Position numbers and translations under genes: made by a program
In this document: in pieces, positions 7,936 to 16,104 of the stretch
Position numbering within the stretch: the stretch's first letter is position 1
Layout of the letters: each line of letters opens with the position of its first letter
Notes under the pieces: model-generated
What the model saw: only the letters and a program-made list of their open reading frames with translations
Database searches by the model: none
Told to the model about the DNA's origin: nothing
DNA from: Ardenticatenaceae bacterium
GTDB taxonomy: Bacteria; Chloroflexota; Anaerolineae; Promineifilales; Promineifilaceae
Assembly: GCA_030065875.1 (NCBI GenBank)
Contig: JASJCR010000050.1
Location: forward strand, 1 to 36,152
Direction of reading: 5' to 3'
DNA: 36,152 bases

Positions 7936-8479
7936 CTTTCGCTCCCGAGCGACGGCGCCCCTGAGGACGGGCGCTGACAAAGCCGTAAGCCGACTGGTGC
8001 TTGTATGTTTTTGTTTTGGCCGGGTCAAACCAGGCGGCAGCCATTTCGCGGTCTTCGCCACTGCTGATGATTTGATCGGCCGGGATGATCCACCACGCCA
8101 GCGCTGGCGGGTCGGGAAATTGTGCGATGGCTGCCTGTAAGGCGTGAGCGGGTGAAGGGGCTTCAACTTGCCCGATGTGATCCATAAAGGTCATCGAGCG
8201 GCGATGAGTGGCCTTGCGGAAAATTTGGTATGTCTGCTGCACGGATTGATCAACATCCGGCAGCGGATTTCCTTGCTCTAGCTGCTCGGCCGTGCGGGAG
8301 AAGATGACGGCCGCGGGGGCCACCCACAAACTGACCGCCTGCGGCCGGCGAACAAACACGTTGCGAGCGTTGAGCAAGGCGTGATCGGCATCGGCTGCAT
8401 GAACCGAACCCACCGCCTGATATGGTTTTTTGGCGGTGTCTTTTTTAAAAACTTCCCAGCGAGGCCATTGCGTGTCCAT
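7928..8479 (-). CDS. paaB: 1,2-phenylacetyl-CoA epoxidase subunit PaaB, two-repeat form
   Basis: 183 aa, about twice the length of the ~95-aa enterobacterial PaaB. Two PaaB-like segments can be seen. Residues ~5-65 ([20 protein letters not shown], then [10 protein letters not shown] and LWVAP) form the first. Residues ~93-165 ([20 protein letters not shown], then [11 protein letters not shown]) form the second, ending with the typical [16 protein letters not shown] tail. PaaB bridges PaaA-PaaC heterodimers. The ATG at 8479 lies eight bases after the end of a heptanucleotide array whose units supply the AGGA of its ribosome-binding site. It overlaps paaC. Confidence 0.9.
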   Translation of the reverse strand: MDTQWPRWEVFKKDTAKKPYQAVGSVHAADADHALLNARNVFVRRPQAVSLWVAPAAVIFSRTAEQLEQGNPLPDVDQSVQQTYQIFRKATHRRSMTFMDHIGQVEAPSPAHALQAAIAQFPDPPALAWWIIPADQIISSGEDREMAAAWFDPAKTKTYKHQSAYGFVSARPQGRRRSGAKDE

Positions 8480-8487
8480 GGGTAAAA

Positions 8488-8536
8488 GTCCTGAGTCCTG
8501 AGTGCTAAGTCCTGAGTGCTAGGTGCTGAGTGCTTT
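8488..8536. repeat. heptanucleotide array at the paaA-paaB junction
   Basis: Seven units in register, all of the form GTSCTNN (for example GTCCTGA, GTGCTAA, GTGCTAG). The array covers the paaA TAG stop (8519-8521), extends ~15 bases into the paaA coding region and fills most of the spacer to paaB. On the sense strand the units read ACTCAGG-like, giving an AGGA about nine bases before the paaB start. Confidence 0.85.
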
Positions 8537-9478
8537 TTGAGCGTAGCCGTTTAACGCTTCTCTCACCCACGCCCCATCTTCATGGGCCTGTCGCCGAGCG
8601 CCGAGCCGTTCGGCGTTGCAGGGGCCGTTGCCCCGCACCACCTGCCAAAATTCATCCCAGTCAATGGGGCCGTGAATCCACTGACCGCTCTCCTCATCAA
8701 AATGAAGCTCCGGATCGGGGATCGTCAACCCGGCCGCCAGCAGTTCCGGTGCGGTTTCGGCGATAAATTCCTGCCGCACCTCGTCATTGGTTTTTGTCTT
8801 GATCCCCCAGCGCACCAGCTGTGGGGTATTGGGCGAATCAGCATCGTGCGGACCCAGCATCATTAAGGAAGGCCACCAGTAGCGGTTGAGGGCGTCCTGC
8901 ACCATCTCGCGCTGCTTCGGGGTGCCGTGAGCATATAGGAGCACCATCTCCTTGCCCTGTTTGTGATGAAAGGTTTCTTCGGCACAAATGCGCACCATCG
9001 CCCGGGAGTACGGGCCGTATGAACATTGAGCCAGCATCGTTTGATTGCGGATCGCTGCCCCATCAACCAGCCAGCCGATCATGCCCACATCGGCCCAGGT
9101 ATCAGATGGGTAGTTAAAAATACTCGAGTATTTGGCTTTGCCGGTCAGGAAGGCGTCCATCATTTCTTCTCGGGTGGCCCCAAGGGTCTCGGCCGCGTGA
9201 TAAAGGTATTGCCCATGACCGGCTTCATCCTGAACCTTGGCGATTAAGATCATTTTGCGGCGCAGGCTGGGAGCGTGGGGGATCCATTTTCCTTCCGGCA
9301 GCATCCCGATGTACTCGCTGTGAGCGTGCTGCGATATCATGCGAATCAATTGCTTGCGATACGCTTCCGGCATCCAGTCGCCCGCCTCAATTTTTTCGCC
9401 GCGGGCAATCCGGGCTTCAAATTCAGCTGTCTGCTTTTCATCGTTCATTGTCATTTCATTTATTTTGGTCATGATCAT
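8519..9478 (-). CDS. paaA: 1,2-phenylacetyl-CoA epoxidase catalytic subunit PaaA
   Basis: 319 aa. PaaA carries the di-iron centre that inserts oxygen into phenylacetyl-CoA to give the 1,2-epoxide, the first ring-attacking step of aerobic phenylacetate catabolism. The iron ligands fit the motifs [16 protein letters not shown] and [12 protein letters not shown], and the GNGPC near the C-terminus is also family-typical. Starts at 9478 and 9472 are both possible. GAAGG lies three bases before the first and nine before the second. It heads paaABCD and is divergent from an Lrp-type regulator. Its last codons and stop lie inside a heptamer array, so the ending ALST is repeat-derived. Confidence 0.96.
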   Translation of the reverse strand: MIMTKINEMTMNDEKQTAEFEARIARGEKIEAGDWMPEAYRKQLIRMISQHAHSEYIGMLPEGKWIPHAPSLRRKMILIAKVQDEAGHGQYLYHAAETLGATREEMMDAFLTGKAKYSSIFNYPSDTWADVGMIGWLVDGAAIRNQTMLAQCSYGPYSRAMVRICAEETFHHKQGKEMVLLYAHGTPKQREMVQDALNRYWWPSLMMLGPHDADSPNTPQLVRWGIKTKTNDEVRQEFIAETAPELLAAGLTIPDPELHFDEESGQWIHGPIDWDEFWQVVRGNGPCNAERLGARRQAHEDGAWVREALNGYAQKALST

Positions 9479-9494
9479 GTGCCTTCGCCGTTTA

Positions 9495-9526
9495 ATTATA
9501 AACCATTAGCCCCTCAAATTGGTCAA
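9495..9526 (-). promoter_or_regulatory. candidate paaA promoter
   Basis: On the minus strand a perfect TATAAT (9495-9500) lies ~17 bases before the paaA start. The only good -35 match, TTGACC (9521-9526), is 20 bases upstream, which is wide. An activator may help. The 318-base spacer to the regulator holds this site, the divergent promoter at 9634-9661 and nothing else I can name. Confidence 0.35.
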
Positions 9527-9633
9527 AAAAGGAATTTGTTTTGGCAAACCGGTCACAAGCTTGCCGCAGAATGAGTTGTTTCTAGCGTATCATTTTGGCG
9601 TGTCATGCCGAAGTAAGAAATTTTTCCTAATTA

Positions 9634-9661
9634 TTGACATTTAGTGTTAATATTATACAAT
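9634..9661 (+). promoter_or_regulatory. promoter of the Lrp-type regulator gene
   Basis: TTGACA (9634-9639), a 16-base spacer and TACAAT (9656-9661) form a near-consensus housekeeping promoter in an AT-rich stretch ~135 bases before the regulator start. Confidence 0.6.
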
Positions 9662-9796
9662 TTTCTATATATTGGTCTAAAAGTTTTCCAGTTTGTGGGC
9701 AAATCATCAATTTTGGTGACATTCTTAACCTCATCACGGACAATAGGGTTGGTAAACATCTAGCAAACAATCCATCCCAAAAAGGAATGCCACTGT

Positions 9797-10273
9797 ATGG
9801 AACTCGATGCAAAAGATTGCATCCTCCTGGATGCCCTTCAGGAAAACGCTCGGTTAACAATTAGTGAACTGGCGGAACAGGTTAACTTGTCGGTTTCAGG
9901 GGTGCAGAAGCGGCTGCGCAAGCTTGAAGAGAGCGGCGTAATCGTTCAGTATGTCACCATCTTAAATCGAAGCCAGCTGGGTTTAAGCTTGCTTTGTTTT
10001 GTGGAAGTTAGTTTGGCAACCCATATCCGTCAGGATGTCGTCGACTTTGACGCGGCGATTCAAAATTTTTCCGAAGTGCTTGAATGTCATCGCCTGACCG
10101 GCGGGGCGGATTACCTGCTCAAGATCATCGTGCGCGATCGGGAGCATCTAGACAGCTTCTTAATGGATGTCCTGATGCCGCTCCCGGCTGTAGATAAGCT
10201 TAAAACCAGCGTCGCTCTGCGCGAAATAAAAGAGACCACGGCGGTGCCCATCATCGCCGCAATCGCCAAATAA
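9797..10273 (+). CDS. Lrp/AsnC-family transcriptional regulator (possibly BkdR-like)
   Basis: 158 aa with the full Lrp layout. The N-terminal helix-turn-helix (residues ~5-60) includes ILLDALQENARLTISELAEQ and VNLSVSGVQKRLRKLEESGV. A RAM/ligand-binding domain (~65-145) has the TGGADYLLKIIVRDREHLDSF motif. The ATG at 9797 follows AAAGGA at a workable distance. The gene is divergent from paaABCD and 98 bases upstream of a branched-chain 2-oxoacid dehydrogenase E1 gene on the same strand. In Pseudomonas the Lrp homologue BkdR activates the bkd operon, so regulation of the downstream E1 gene by amino acids is a reasonable guess. Control of paaA is also possible. Confidence 0.9.
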   Translation: MELDAKDCILLDALQENARLTISELAEQVNLSVSGVQKRLRKLEESGVIVQYVTILNRSQLGLSLLCFVEVSLATHIRQDVVDFDAAIQNFSEVLECHRLTGGADYLLKIIVRDREHLDSFLMDVLMPLPAVDKLKTSVALREIKETTAVPIIAAIAK

Positions 10274-10371
10274 GCAGCGTTGAAAAATCGCCACAAAATT
10301 CCAGACTCTTGAGCGTTTGTTGAAAGGCTTATCGCACGTCAAATTTTGACGAGTAGTTGGAGAACAATCAA

Positions 10372-12462
10372 ATGGCGATTTTTACCGATCCAATTGATTT
10401 TGATGAATGGTCTGAAGCCGACGATAACGGCGGCTTTGACTGGGAGCACATCGCCTATCTGGCGCTTGTTTCGCGCAAGATGGATGAATTGGAAGAAAAA
10501 GAGGGATTTGTAAAATATCAATTTTCGGCGCGGGGGCATGAATTGGGGCAGCTTCTGCTCAGTCAAAAGCTCACATTTCCTTTTGACGGGGCTTCTGTTT
10601 ACTATCGTTCTCGGCCGTTTGCCCTTGGTTCCGGCTTAACCATCACCGAGGGATTTGAGGCGGGGATGGCCAAGGCGGGTGGTATTTCCGACGGCCGTGA
10701 TGTGGGAGTTGTCTTTAATCTACCCCGCCGCACCGGAGCAACCATCATCCCGATGGCTGGTGACGTCGGTTCCCAATATACCCCGGCTGTGGGATGGGCT
10801 CAGGCGATTCGGTACCGTGCAGAAGCGTTGGGTGAAGAGGCCATTGACGGCAGCATTGCCGTTGTCCTCGGGGGGGATGGGTCGGTGGCAACCAATGGCT
10901 TCTGGTCCGCCCTGACGATGGCCACCACCCTCAAGCTGCCGGTTCTTTTTGTGATTGAAGACAATGGGTTTGCCATTTCTGTGCGCAGCGACCTCCAAAC
11001 CCCCGGCCAAAATATTGCCGCCAACCTGGCCTCATTCAAAAATCTGCAAATTTGGGATGGGGATGGCGGTAATCCGCCGGAAACGGCCGCTCTGGTAGAT
11101 CAGGCGGTTGAGTTTGTGCGCAGCGGCCGCGGCCCAGGTTTGCTGCGACTACGGGTGCAGCGCATGGCCGGGCATGCCGGTCACGACAATCAGGCATACA
11201 AAACGGAGGAAGAACGCGCAGCTGATCGCGCCCGGGACCCCTTACCGGCTCTGGAACGATATGTGGTGCCTGATTTGATGAGTCAGGTGGAATGGGACGC
11301 TCTGTCCGCAAAAGCTGAGCTCGCGGTTTTCAAGGCGCGTGATGAGGCCCTGGCCAAGGCTGAGCCGAACGTCACACATATTACCCATCAAGTGTGGCAC
11401 GATCCGTCCGATCCGGCCCTTGTTGGCGGGTTAGAGGCGGAAGACCTCGAACTCCCGGCCGGGACAAATCAGCCGCACGGCGCTCACTCGGCCCGGATCA
11501 ACATGCTTGATGCGATCCGGCAAACGCTCGACTCAGAAATGATGCTCAACGATCGGGTGCTGCTGTTTGGTGAAGATGTGGGTCACAAAGGCGGTGTCCA
11601 TGCCGCGACACTTGGTTTGCAAACCAAACACGGCTCAGATCGCGTTTTTGATACCAGCCTTTCAGAAGAAGGGATTATCGGCCGGGCGGTCGGCATGGCT
11701 CTGGCCGGTCTTAAACCGGTACCTGAAATCCAATTTCGCAAATACGCCGATCCCGCGGCGGAACAGCTCAACAACTGCGGGACGCTGCGCTGGCGGACGG
11801 CCAATCGCTTTGCCGCTCCGATTGTGGTGCGCATCCCGGGTGGATATCGCAAAATCGGTGATCCGTGGCACAGCGTAACCAGCGAGGTCACCTTTGCCCA
11901 TGCCCCCGGATGGCAGGTTGTTGTCCCCTCTAATGCAGAAGACGCCGTTGGTTTGCTGCGAACCGCTCTGCGCGGTCACGATCCGGTGATTTTCTTTGAG
12001 CATCGGGCGATGCTGGATGCTGCCTGGGCTCGCCGGCCGTATCCGGGCGACGATTTTACGATCCCCTTTGGGAAAGGGAAGCGGGTCCAAACCGGTGACT
12101 CTCTTACGATTGTCACCTGGGGAGCGATGGTCGAACTTTGCGAGCAAGCTTCCGAAGCATATCCGGGCGAGATCGAAATTATCGACTTGCGCACGCTGGT
12201 GCCTTGGGACAAGGATTTGGTGCTCGAATCGATTCACAAAACCGGCAAATGTCTGATCGTTCATGAAGATATCGGCCGCGGCGGGTTTGGCGCCGAAATT
12301 GCGGCCGTCATCACCGAAGAGGCGTTTATGGCCCTGGATGGGCCGGTGATGCGCGTCACGGCGCCCGCGGTGCCGGTGCCTTACAGCCCCACGCTGATGA
12401 CCGGGGTCGTGCCCACCGTGGCAGGCATTCAGAGCAAAGTAAAAGAGCTGCTTGAATTTTAG
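10372..12462 (+). CDS. fused alpha/beta E1 of a branched-chain 2-oxoacid dehydrogenase-type complex
   Basis: 696 aa. E1 decarboxylates a 2-oxoacid with thiamine diphosphate and passes the acyl group to lipoyl-E2. Residues ~20-340 are the alpha part, with the ThDP motif running from GGDGS (~168) to IEDNGF (~197). Residues ~373-696 are the beta part, with RINMLDAIRQTL, LLFGEDVG, EEGIIGRAVGMAL and the transketolase C-terminal domain (IVTWGAMVELCEQA). Other organisms encode these as two subunits, but here a single chain covers both. An in-frame TTG lies at 10357. The ATG at 10372 is preferred because GGAG (10359-10362) fits it. E2 and E3 genes are not in the window. Substrate (2-oxoisovalerate versus pyruvate) is inferred from similarity and the Lrp neighbour. 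Confidence 0.9.
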   Translation: MAIFTDPIDFDEWSEADDNGGFDWEHIAYLALVSRKMDELEEKEGFVKYQFSARGHELGQLLLSQKLTFPFDGASVYYRSRPFALGSGLTITEGFEAGMAKAGGISDGRDVGVVFNLPRRTGATIIPMAGDVGSQYTPAVGWAQAIRYRAEALGEEAIDGSIAVVLGGDGSVATNGFWSALTMATTLKLPVLFVIEDNGFAISVRSDLQTPGQNIAANLASFKNLQIWDGDGGNPPETAALVDQAVEFVRSGRGPGLLRLRVQRMAGHAGHDNQAYKTEEERAADRARDPLPALERYVVPDLMSQVEWDALSAKAELAVFKARDEALAKAEPNVTHITHQVWHDPSDPALVGGLEAEDLELPAGTNQPHGAHSARINMLDAIRQTLDSEMMLNDRVLLFGEDVGHKGGVHAATLGLQTKHGSDRVFDTSLSEEGIIGRAVGMALAGLKPVPEIQFRKYADPAAEQLNNCGTLRWRTANRFAAPIVVRIPGGYRKIGDPWHSVTSEVTFAHAPGWQVVVPSNAEDAVGLLRTALRGHDPVIFFEHRAMLDAAWARRPYPGDDFTIPFGKGKRVQTGDSLTIVTWGAMVELCEQASEAYPGEIEIIDLRTLVPWDKDLVLESIHKTGKCLIVHEDIGRGGFGAEIAAVITEEAFMALDGPVMRVTAPAVPVPYSPTLMTGVVPTVAGIQSKVKELLEF

Positions 12463-12504
12463 AGGGCTCCTGCTCTGTCGATCAATTTTATAAACAAAGG
12501 TGGA

Positions 12505-12531
12505 GGCGAGAAACCTATTCTCGCCTTTTTT
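12505..12531 (+). terminator. intrinsic terminator of the E1 gene
   Basis: GGCGAGAA (12505-12512) pairs with TTCTCGCC (12518-12525) around a five-base loop and is followed by six T. Confidence 0.9.
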
Positions 12532-12556
12532 CCCGCATCTCCACGACATTGTTGGC

Positions 12557-12790
12557 CCACTTTTTAGTCAGCATGATGCCCCAAATGTGTGACCCACGTC
12601 CCAGATAATAGGCCCCATGTGATCCCCGCGCCCCTTCTACGGGTACCCCCATATCCTATAGAGACGTGATATAGCGGCGTACTGTGCGAACATCCACTTC
12701 CAAACGGCACGCGATCTCTGCCCCGGACATTTGCTGGTGAGTTTGCAGAAGTGCCAGAACAGCCAATAGGCGTGTAGTCGGTGAATACAT
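12557..12790 (-). pseudogene. broken HTH/WYL (YafY/DeoR-like) transcriptional regulator, N-terminal remnant
   Basis: From an ATG at 12790 with AGGAG upstream, the minus strand encodes the start of a YafY-like regulator, including SPTTRLLAVLALLQTH and ACRLEVDVRTVRRYITSL. Codon 45 is TAG (12656-12658) where intact relatives usually have Gln (CAG to TAG is a single change). Past the stop the frame continues with the family-typical DMGVPVEGARGSHGAYYLG and IMLT, then loses similarity near 12557. The WYL sensor domain is absent. It is therefore a truncated, disabled gene rather than a short functional one. It begins the foreign-looking patch 12.5-15.2 kb. The rest of the 493-base interval between the E1 and DoxX genes holds only the E1 terminator and an unassigned 165-base spacer. 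Confidence 0.7.
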
Positions 12791-12955
12791 CAACGCTCCT
12801 TTTTGTTCATTCGCCCCCGATGGTCCATAATGGCCATCTTAACCGTCTTTCGCGGCAATTTGCTGATCTGCTATGCACCACGTAGATTGCGACTAACGGC
12901 CGTTTCAGCAGAGTCAGATGCTCTATTACATTGTTGCTCGTGTCGGACTCTAAAC

Positions 12956-13342
12956 TCAAACGGGAACAAGGGCAAAGCGACCGTAAGCGACAAACGCTGC
13001 CAGCAGCAGAATAATGATATTGGTCATAATTGACTGTGCGCCATCTCCTCTTTGTATATGTAACAACGCCGCACCGATCATCGTCAACACCAGCCCAACA
13101 GCCGCCAACGGGGTTAAGATAGGCAAAATGCCCGTCAACTGGGGCAATATCAGACCGATTCCAGCCAGCACTTCCAACACACCGATTGTGGTGACTTGCC
13201 CTTCTGAGAGCGAATCTACCCACGCCATGCGCTCGCCACCCGATTCTTTAATCTGCTCTTTTGAGCGTGTCGCTTTCATCAAACCAGCCATCAAAAACAT
13301 GACCGCCAATAAAGCCTGTAAAATCCAAAGTACGATATCCAT
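12956..13342 (-). CDS. DoxX-like integral membrane protein
   Basis: 128 aa with four membrane helices (residues ~4-20, ~48-68, ~75-93 and ~103-124). It has the DoxX-family opening (LWILQALLAVMFLMAGLMKA) followed by a short polar loop and a GVLEVLAGIGLILP helix. DoxX-like proteins are small membrane proteins often linked to redox or stress functions. No substrate can be inferred. The ATG at 13342 has GGAGAA upstream. It is the downstream member of a minus-strand group with the 164-aa membrane protein and the SnoaL-like gene. Confidence 0.85.
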   Translation of the reverse strand: MDIVLWILQALLAVMFLMAGLMKATRSKEQIKESGGERMAWVDSLSEGQVTTIGVLEVLAGIGLILPQLTGILPILTPLAAVGLVLTMIGAALLHIQRGDGAQSIMTNIIILLLAAFVAYGRFALVPV

Positions 13343-13355
13343 AATGTTCTCCTAT

Positions 13356-13448
13356 TTATTTGGCATCGAGGCCACGAATACCAGCCAGTAATGCCTCCTA
13401 ATCTTGTGCGGTCATGCCATGTTTAACGGTGACCACTTTCTCATTTGC
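13356..13448 (-). pseudogene. C-terminal fragment of an unidentified protein with an in-frame TAG
   Basis: Between the membrane protein and DoxX genes the minus strand encodes NEKVVTVKHGMTAQD, a TAG (13398-13400) and EALLAGIRGLDAK before TAA (13356-13358). The string reads like the end of a real protein in which Trp (TGG) has become TAG. I cannot name the family. It could be a chance frame. Confidence 0.3.
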
Positions 13449-13456
13449 AAATCACG

Positions 13457-13951
13457 CTATAAATTCATCAATCCAAGCACAGACTGAACGACAAAGGTGC
13501 CAACCAAGAGAACAGTCGTTGCCAGTGGTAAATACCAACTCGCCGATATTTTTACATCTTGGAGTGCGCTTCTTGTACGGTAGCTGCCTATGCCCCCCAG
13601 TATCACTGTGCCAAAATGCGCAATATCCTGATATGGATATGCTGCACTGGGTGGCGGAGCCACAAATATGCCGATCAAACCATTCCACAGAACTGCCCAC
13701 GCGATGATCATGATCAAGGCACTGAGGATCGCGGACTTATTACCTTGGAAGCCTAGGACAATGATGACAACCCACCAACCATAGACCAAGCTTGTGACGA
13801 AAAGATTGCTGGCTTGGAGGAACGTCATTTCCGGCGAGGTTTCACCATATAGTCCGATATGGAAGTCAATAATTACATGAGCCAGACTCAACGTTAACGC
13901 TGCAGCAGTCCAGTATACCCAGCTACTTGGATTCGAATCTTTTTCTGCCAT
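13457..13951 (-). CDS. four-helix integral membrane protein, 164 aa
   Basis: Hydrophobic helices are visible at residues ~12-32, ~48-68, ~75-97 and ~137-158. A conserved-looking loop (APPPSAAYPYQDIAHFGTV) sits between the third and fourth. No family is recognised. The frame is open 33 bases further up, but the ATG at 13951 is preferred because GAGG lies about ten bases before it and the protein then begins with a polar tail (AEKDSNPSS). It lies in the same minus-strand run as the DoxX and SnoaL-like genes, downstream of the MarR-controlled divergent region. Confidence 0.7.
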   Translation of the reverse strand: MAEKDSNPSSWVYWTAAALTLSLAHVIIDFHIGLYGETSPEMTFLQASNLFVTSLVYGWWVVIIVLGFQGNKSAILSALIMIIAWAVLWNGLIGIFVAPPPSAAYPYQDIAHFGTVILGGIGSYRTRSALQDVKISASWYLPLATTVLLVGTFVVQSVLGLMNL

Positions 13952-14044
13952 GGTCTTGTTTCCTCTTTGGGCTGTGTTTAACATTCTTGCTAGGAACTAC
14001 CACTTGCGGAAGAATGTAGTGTGGTGGCCGGATTGAAATCGCTA

Positions 14045-14464
14045 TCATTGGTCTGTGGGAGCCTTCAGTTGCTCAAGAATGGCCGCCCGGTCGATAAAAG
14101 GCCACCGCTCTGCCAATTGCCCCGCGTCTACGCGCCAGAATACCGCTCCAGTAAACTCGATTATCCGGCCGGTAGGGGGTACGCCCATGAAGGTTGCAGA
14201 ATGCGTGCCACGCCAAGTTGCCCGAACGGCGACGATATCTTCCTCTGCAACCAAATGGTGCAGGTTCACACGCAGGTCGGGGAACGAGGTCTTCAACTGT
14301 GCTAGCCATTTTTTCGCTGGATTTGGGCCGGGCGGTGTACCAGGCGGCATACCATGGTCAATAAAGCTAGCGTTTAGTTGGCTATCGAGTATCAAGAGAT
14401 TCTGATCGTTGATTGCTGAATCATAATGCTCTTCGACAAGCCTTTTCATCTCTTCTTTGGTCAT
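14045..14464 (-). CDS. SnoaL-like polyketide-cyclase/ester-cyclase family protein
   Basis: 139 aa, a single SnoaL-type (NTF2-like) alpha+beta barrel. The family-typical parts are the helical start MKRLVEEHYDSAIN, the FIDHGMPPGTPPG loop, the FPDLRVNLHHLVAEEDIVAV strand pair, and WRGTHSATFMGVPPTGRIIEF, followed by the final LAERWPFIDRAAILEQL. Members either cyclise polyketides or have unknown roles with small hydrophobic ligands. The substrate is not visible. The ATG at 14464 follows GGTAAG. It is divergent from a marR gene 249 bases away and is a likely target of that regulator. Confidence 0.88.
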   Translation of the reverse strand: MTKEEMKRLVEEHYDSAINDQNLLILDSQLNASFIDHGMPPGTPPGPNPAKKWLAQLKTSFPDLRVNLHHLVAEEDIVAVRATWRGTHSATFMGVPPTGRIIEFTGAVFWRVDAGQLAERWPFIDRAAILEQLKAPTDQ

Positions 14465-14637
14465 GACTTACCTACCTTTGCGTCTAAAAGTTAGCTGCTA
14501 AACGAATCTGTGCATGTTGGACATTAGCTTTGGATTTTGGACAGAGTTGCGATTCTATTGCCTTTGCGGCAATGAGCAGCGTGCGCCGAGATTCAACATT
14601 CTTTCTTTATTCACTAACCATAACGCCTGATGTATGA

Positions 14638-14676
14638 TATAATAAGGTTGCCTGACAATAATAGTAAGGTTACCTG
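14638..14676 (+). promoter_or_regulatory. promoter -10 and repeated operator upstream of marR
   Basis: A perfect TATAAT (14638-14643) is followed at once by TAAGGTTGCCTG (14643-14654) and again TAAGGTTACCTG (14665-14676). The two starts are 22 bases apart, about two helical turns. Such placement over the transcription start suits autorepression by the MarR protein. The -35 region is weak. Confidence 0.5.
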
Positions 14677-14713
14677 TCCATTTTGTCAAGAAATTTACTT
14701 AGAGAGTGTGAAG

Positions 14714-15163
14714 ATGACCCGTTCTAGCGAGCAAATCGAAGCAGCCCGACAAGACAGTTTAGGCCGTCTTTTGCTTAACGCACATCGGGCGCACATGTCC
14801 GTTTTCCTGGAGAAAATACGTCAACAGGGTGCTGACGACCGCATAAACGCGTCGCTCACAAACATCATGACTCATATTCCTGCAGAGGGGATTCGTCTAG
14901 CTGACATTGCCAAGGCAAGTAATATGACCAGGCAATCCGTATCACAGTTTGTTAGCGAATTGGAGACAATAGGCTATGTCAAGCGAATTCCAGATCCATC
15001 TGATGGCCGGGCGACATTAGTACGGTTTTCGCACAAAGGATGGGACATCATGCAGCGCGCATTGCAGGTCAAGCATGAAATTGAAAGTGAAGTTGCCAAA
15101 AAACTGACTCCTGACGGATACGCACAATTAATCATCGCACTGAAGATTGTGGGCTCATTGTAA
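14714..15163 (+). CDS. MarR-family transcriptional regulator
   Basis: 149 aa. The winged helix-turn-helix typical of MarR occupies residues ~45-110 (LTNIMTHIPAEGIRLADIAK, NMTRQSVSQFVSELETIGYV), with the wing RIPDPSDGRATLVRFSHKG. Flanking helices would form the dimer interface. The frame is open 84 bases further up, but that extension reads through the operator and carries no family similarity, so the ATG at 14714 is chosen. MarR proteins usually repress their own gene and a divergent neighbour until a small aromatic or oxidant ligand releases them. Here the neighbour is the SnoaL-like gene. Confidence 0.88.
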   Translation: MTRSSEQIEAARQDSLGRLLLNAHRAHMSVFLEKIRQQGADDRINASLTNIMTHIPAEGIRLADIAKASNMTRQSVSQFVSELETIGYVKRIPDPSDGRATLVRFSHKGWDIMQRALQVKHEIESEVAKKLTPDGYAQLIIALKIVGSL

Positions 15164-15288
15164 GCAGGCCTGTGTTTAACATACCAAGAGCGTATTTTCT
15201 CAAATATCAAGCTAACTGTCCGCCCTTAAGCCCGAAACTTGGGTTAAAATATTGAGCAATTATCAATCTTAATCTGAGGGAAGAATAC

Positions 15289-16101
15289 GTGATCCATCGG
15301 CACGGCATAGGCATTTTTGATTCGGGAGTAGGGGGATTGACGGTGTGGCGGCACGTCCGGGAGCAGATGCCGAAGGTGCCGCTTTTTTATGTGGCTGATC
15401 AGGCACACGTGCCGTACGGCCGGCGCTCAGCTGCAGAAATCACCCGGTTTTCCGAACGAATCACCCGATTTTTAATCGCTCAGGGAGCAGCGGTTGTGGT
15501 TGTGGCCTGCAACACGGCCACGGCGGCCGCCGTCGATTATCTGCGTCGAACATTTCCCGATACGCCGATTGTGGGGATGGAGCCGGCCGTAAAACCGGCC
15601 GCGGCCGCCACCCAAAACGGGAAAATTGGGGTGTTGGCCACGGCAGGGACGTTTCAGAGCCAGCGGTACAGCGCGCTGCTCAGCCGTTTTGCCAGGGAAC
15701 TCGTTGTTTTGGAAAACCCTTGTCCTGGCCTGGTGGAGCAAATCGAGAGGGGAGCGTCCGGAGCAGATAAAACCAGACAGTTGCTCCAGCAATTTTTAAC
15801 GCCGATGGTGGATGAGGGGATTGATACGTTGATATTGGGATGCACCCATTATCCATTTGCGCGGCCGCTCATTGAAGAAATCGCCGGTCCGGCGGTGCAG
15901 ATTATCGACCCGGCTCCGGCCGTGGCCCGCCAGGCTGTCCGCGTTTACCCTTATCCGGACGCTCTTCTTGGAGATCCTTCATCGCTCTTTTGGACCACGG
16001 CTGCTTCTGGCCGGCCGGTGCTGGAAGAATTGGCCCGGGAAATCGGTGTTCCTTCCGCAGTCAGGGTGCAGCTTGTCAATGAAAAAACACCTCATTTATG
16101 A
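15289..16101 (+). CDS. murI: glutamate racemase MurI
   Basis: 270 aa. It interconverts L- and D-glutamate and so supplies D-Glu for the peptidoglycan stem peptide. Both catalytic cysteines are in place: Cys74 in VVACNTAT and Cys185 in LGCTHYP with His187. The N-terminal acid lies in IFDSGVGGLTV (Asp11). The length matches the family. The start is GTG at 15289 with GAGGG eight bases upstream. The last ~30 bases of the gene contain the -35 element of the promoter that drives clpC. Its presence implies that the host makes peptidoglycan. Confidence 0.96.
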   Translation: MIHRHGIGIFDSGVGGLTVWRHVREQMPKVPLFYVADQAHVPYGRRSAAEITRFSERITRFLIAQGAAVVVVACNTATAAAVDYLRRTFPDTPIVGMEPAVKPAAAATQNGKIGVLATAGTFQSQRYSALLSRFARELVVLENPCPGLVEQIERGASGADKTRQLLQQFLTPMVDEGIDTLILGCTHYPFARPLIEEIAGPAVQIIDPAPAVARQAVRVYPYPDALLGDPSSLFWTTAASGRPVLEELAREIGVPSAVRVQLVNEKTPHL

Positions 16102-16102
16102 A
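16073..16102 (+). promoter_or_regulatory. clpC promoter overlapping the end of murI
   Basis: TTGTCA (16073-16078), an 18-base spacer and TATGAA (16097-16102) place the transcription start near 16109, inside the CIRCE inverted repeat. This is the classical arrangement for HrcA-repressed promoters. Confidence 0.6.
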
Positions 16103-16104
16103 TG

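Noticed and set aside
11662..12549. 295-codon antisense frame across the E1 gene
   Set aside because: It is a shadow of the codon structure of the E1 beta region.
12557..13448. TAG recoding (two conserved frames interrupted by TAG)
   Set aside because: TAG is used as a normal stop elsewhere (paaA, paaC, gltD), and the regulator also lacks its sensor domain, so gene decay explains it.
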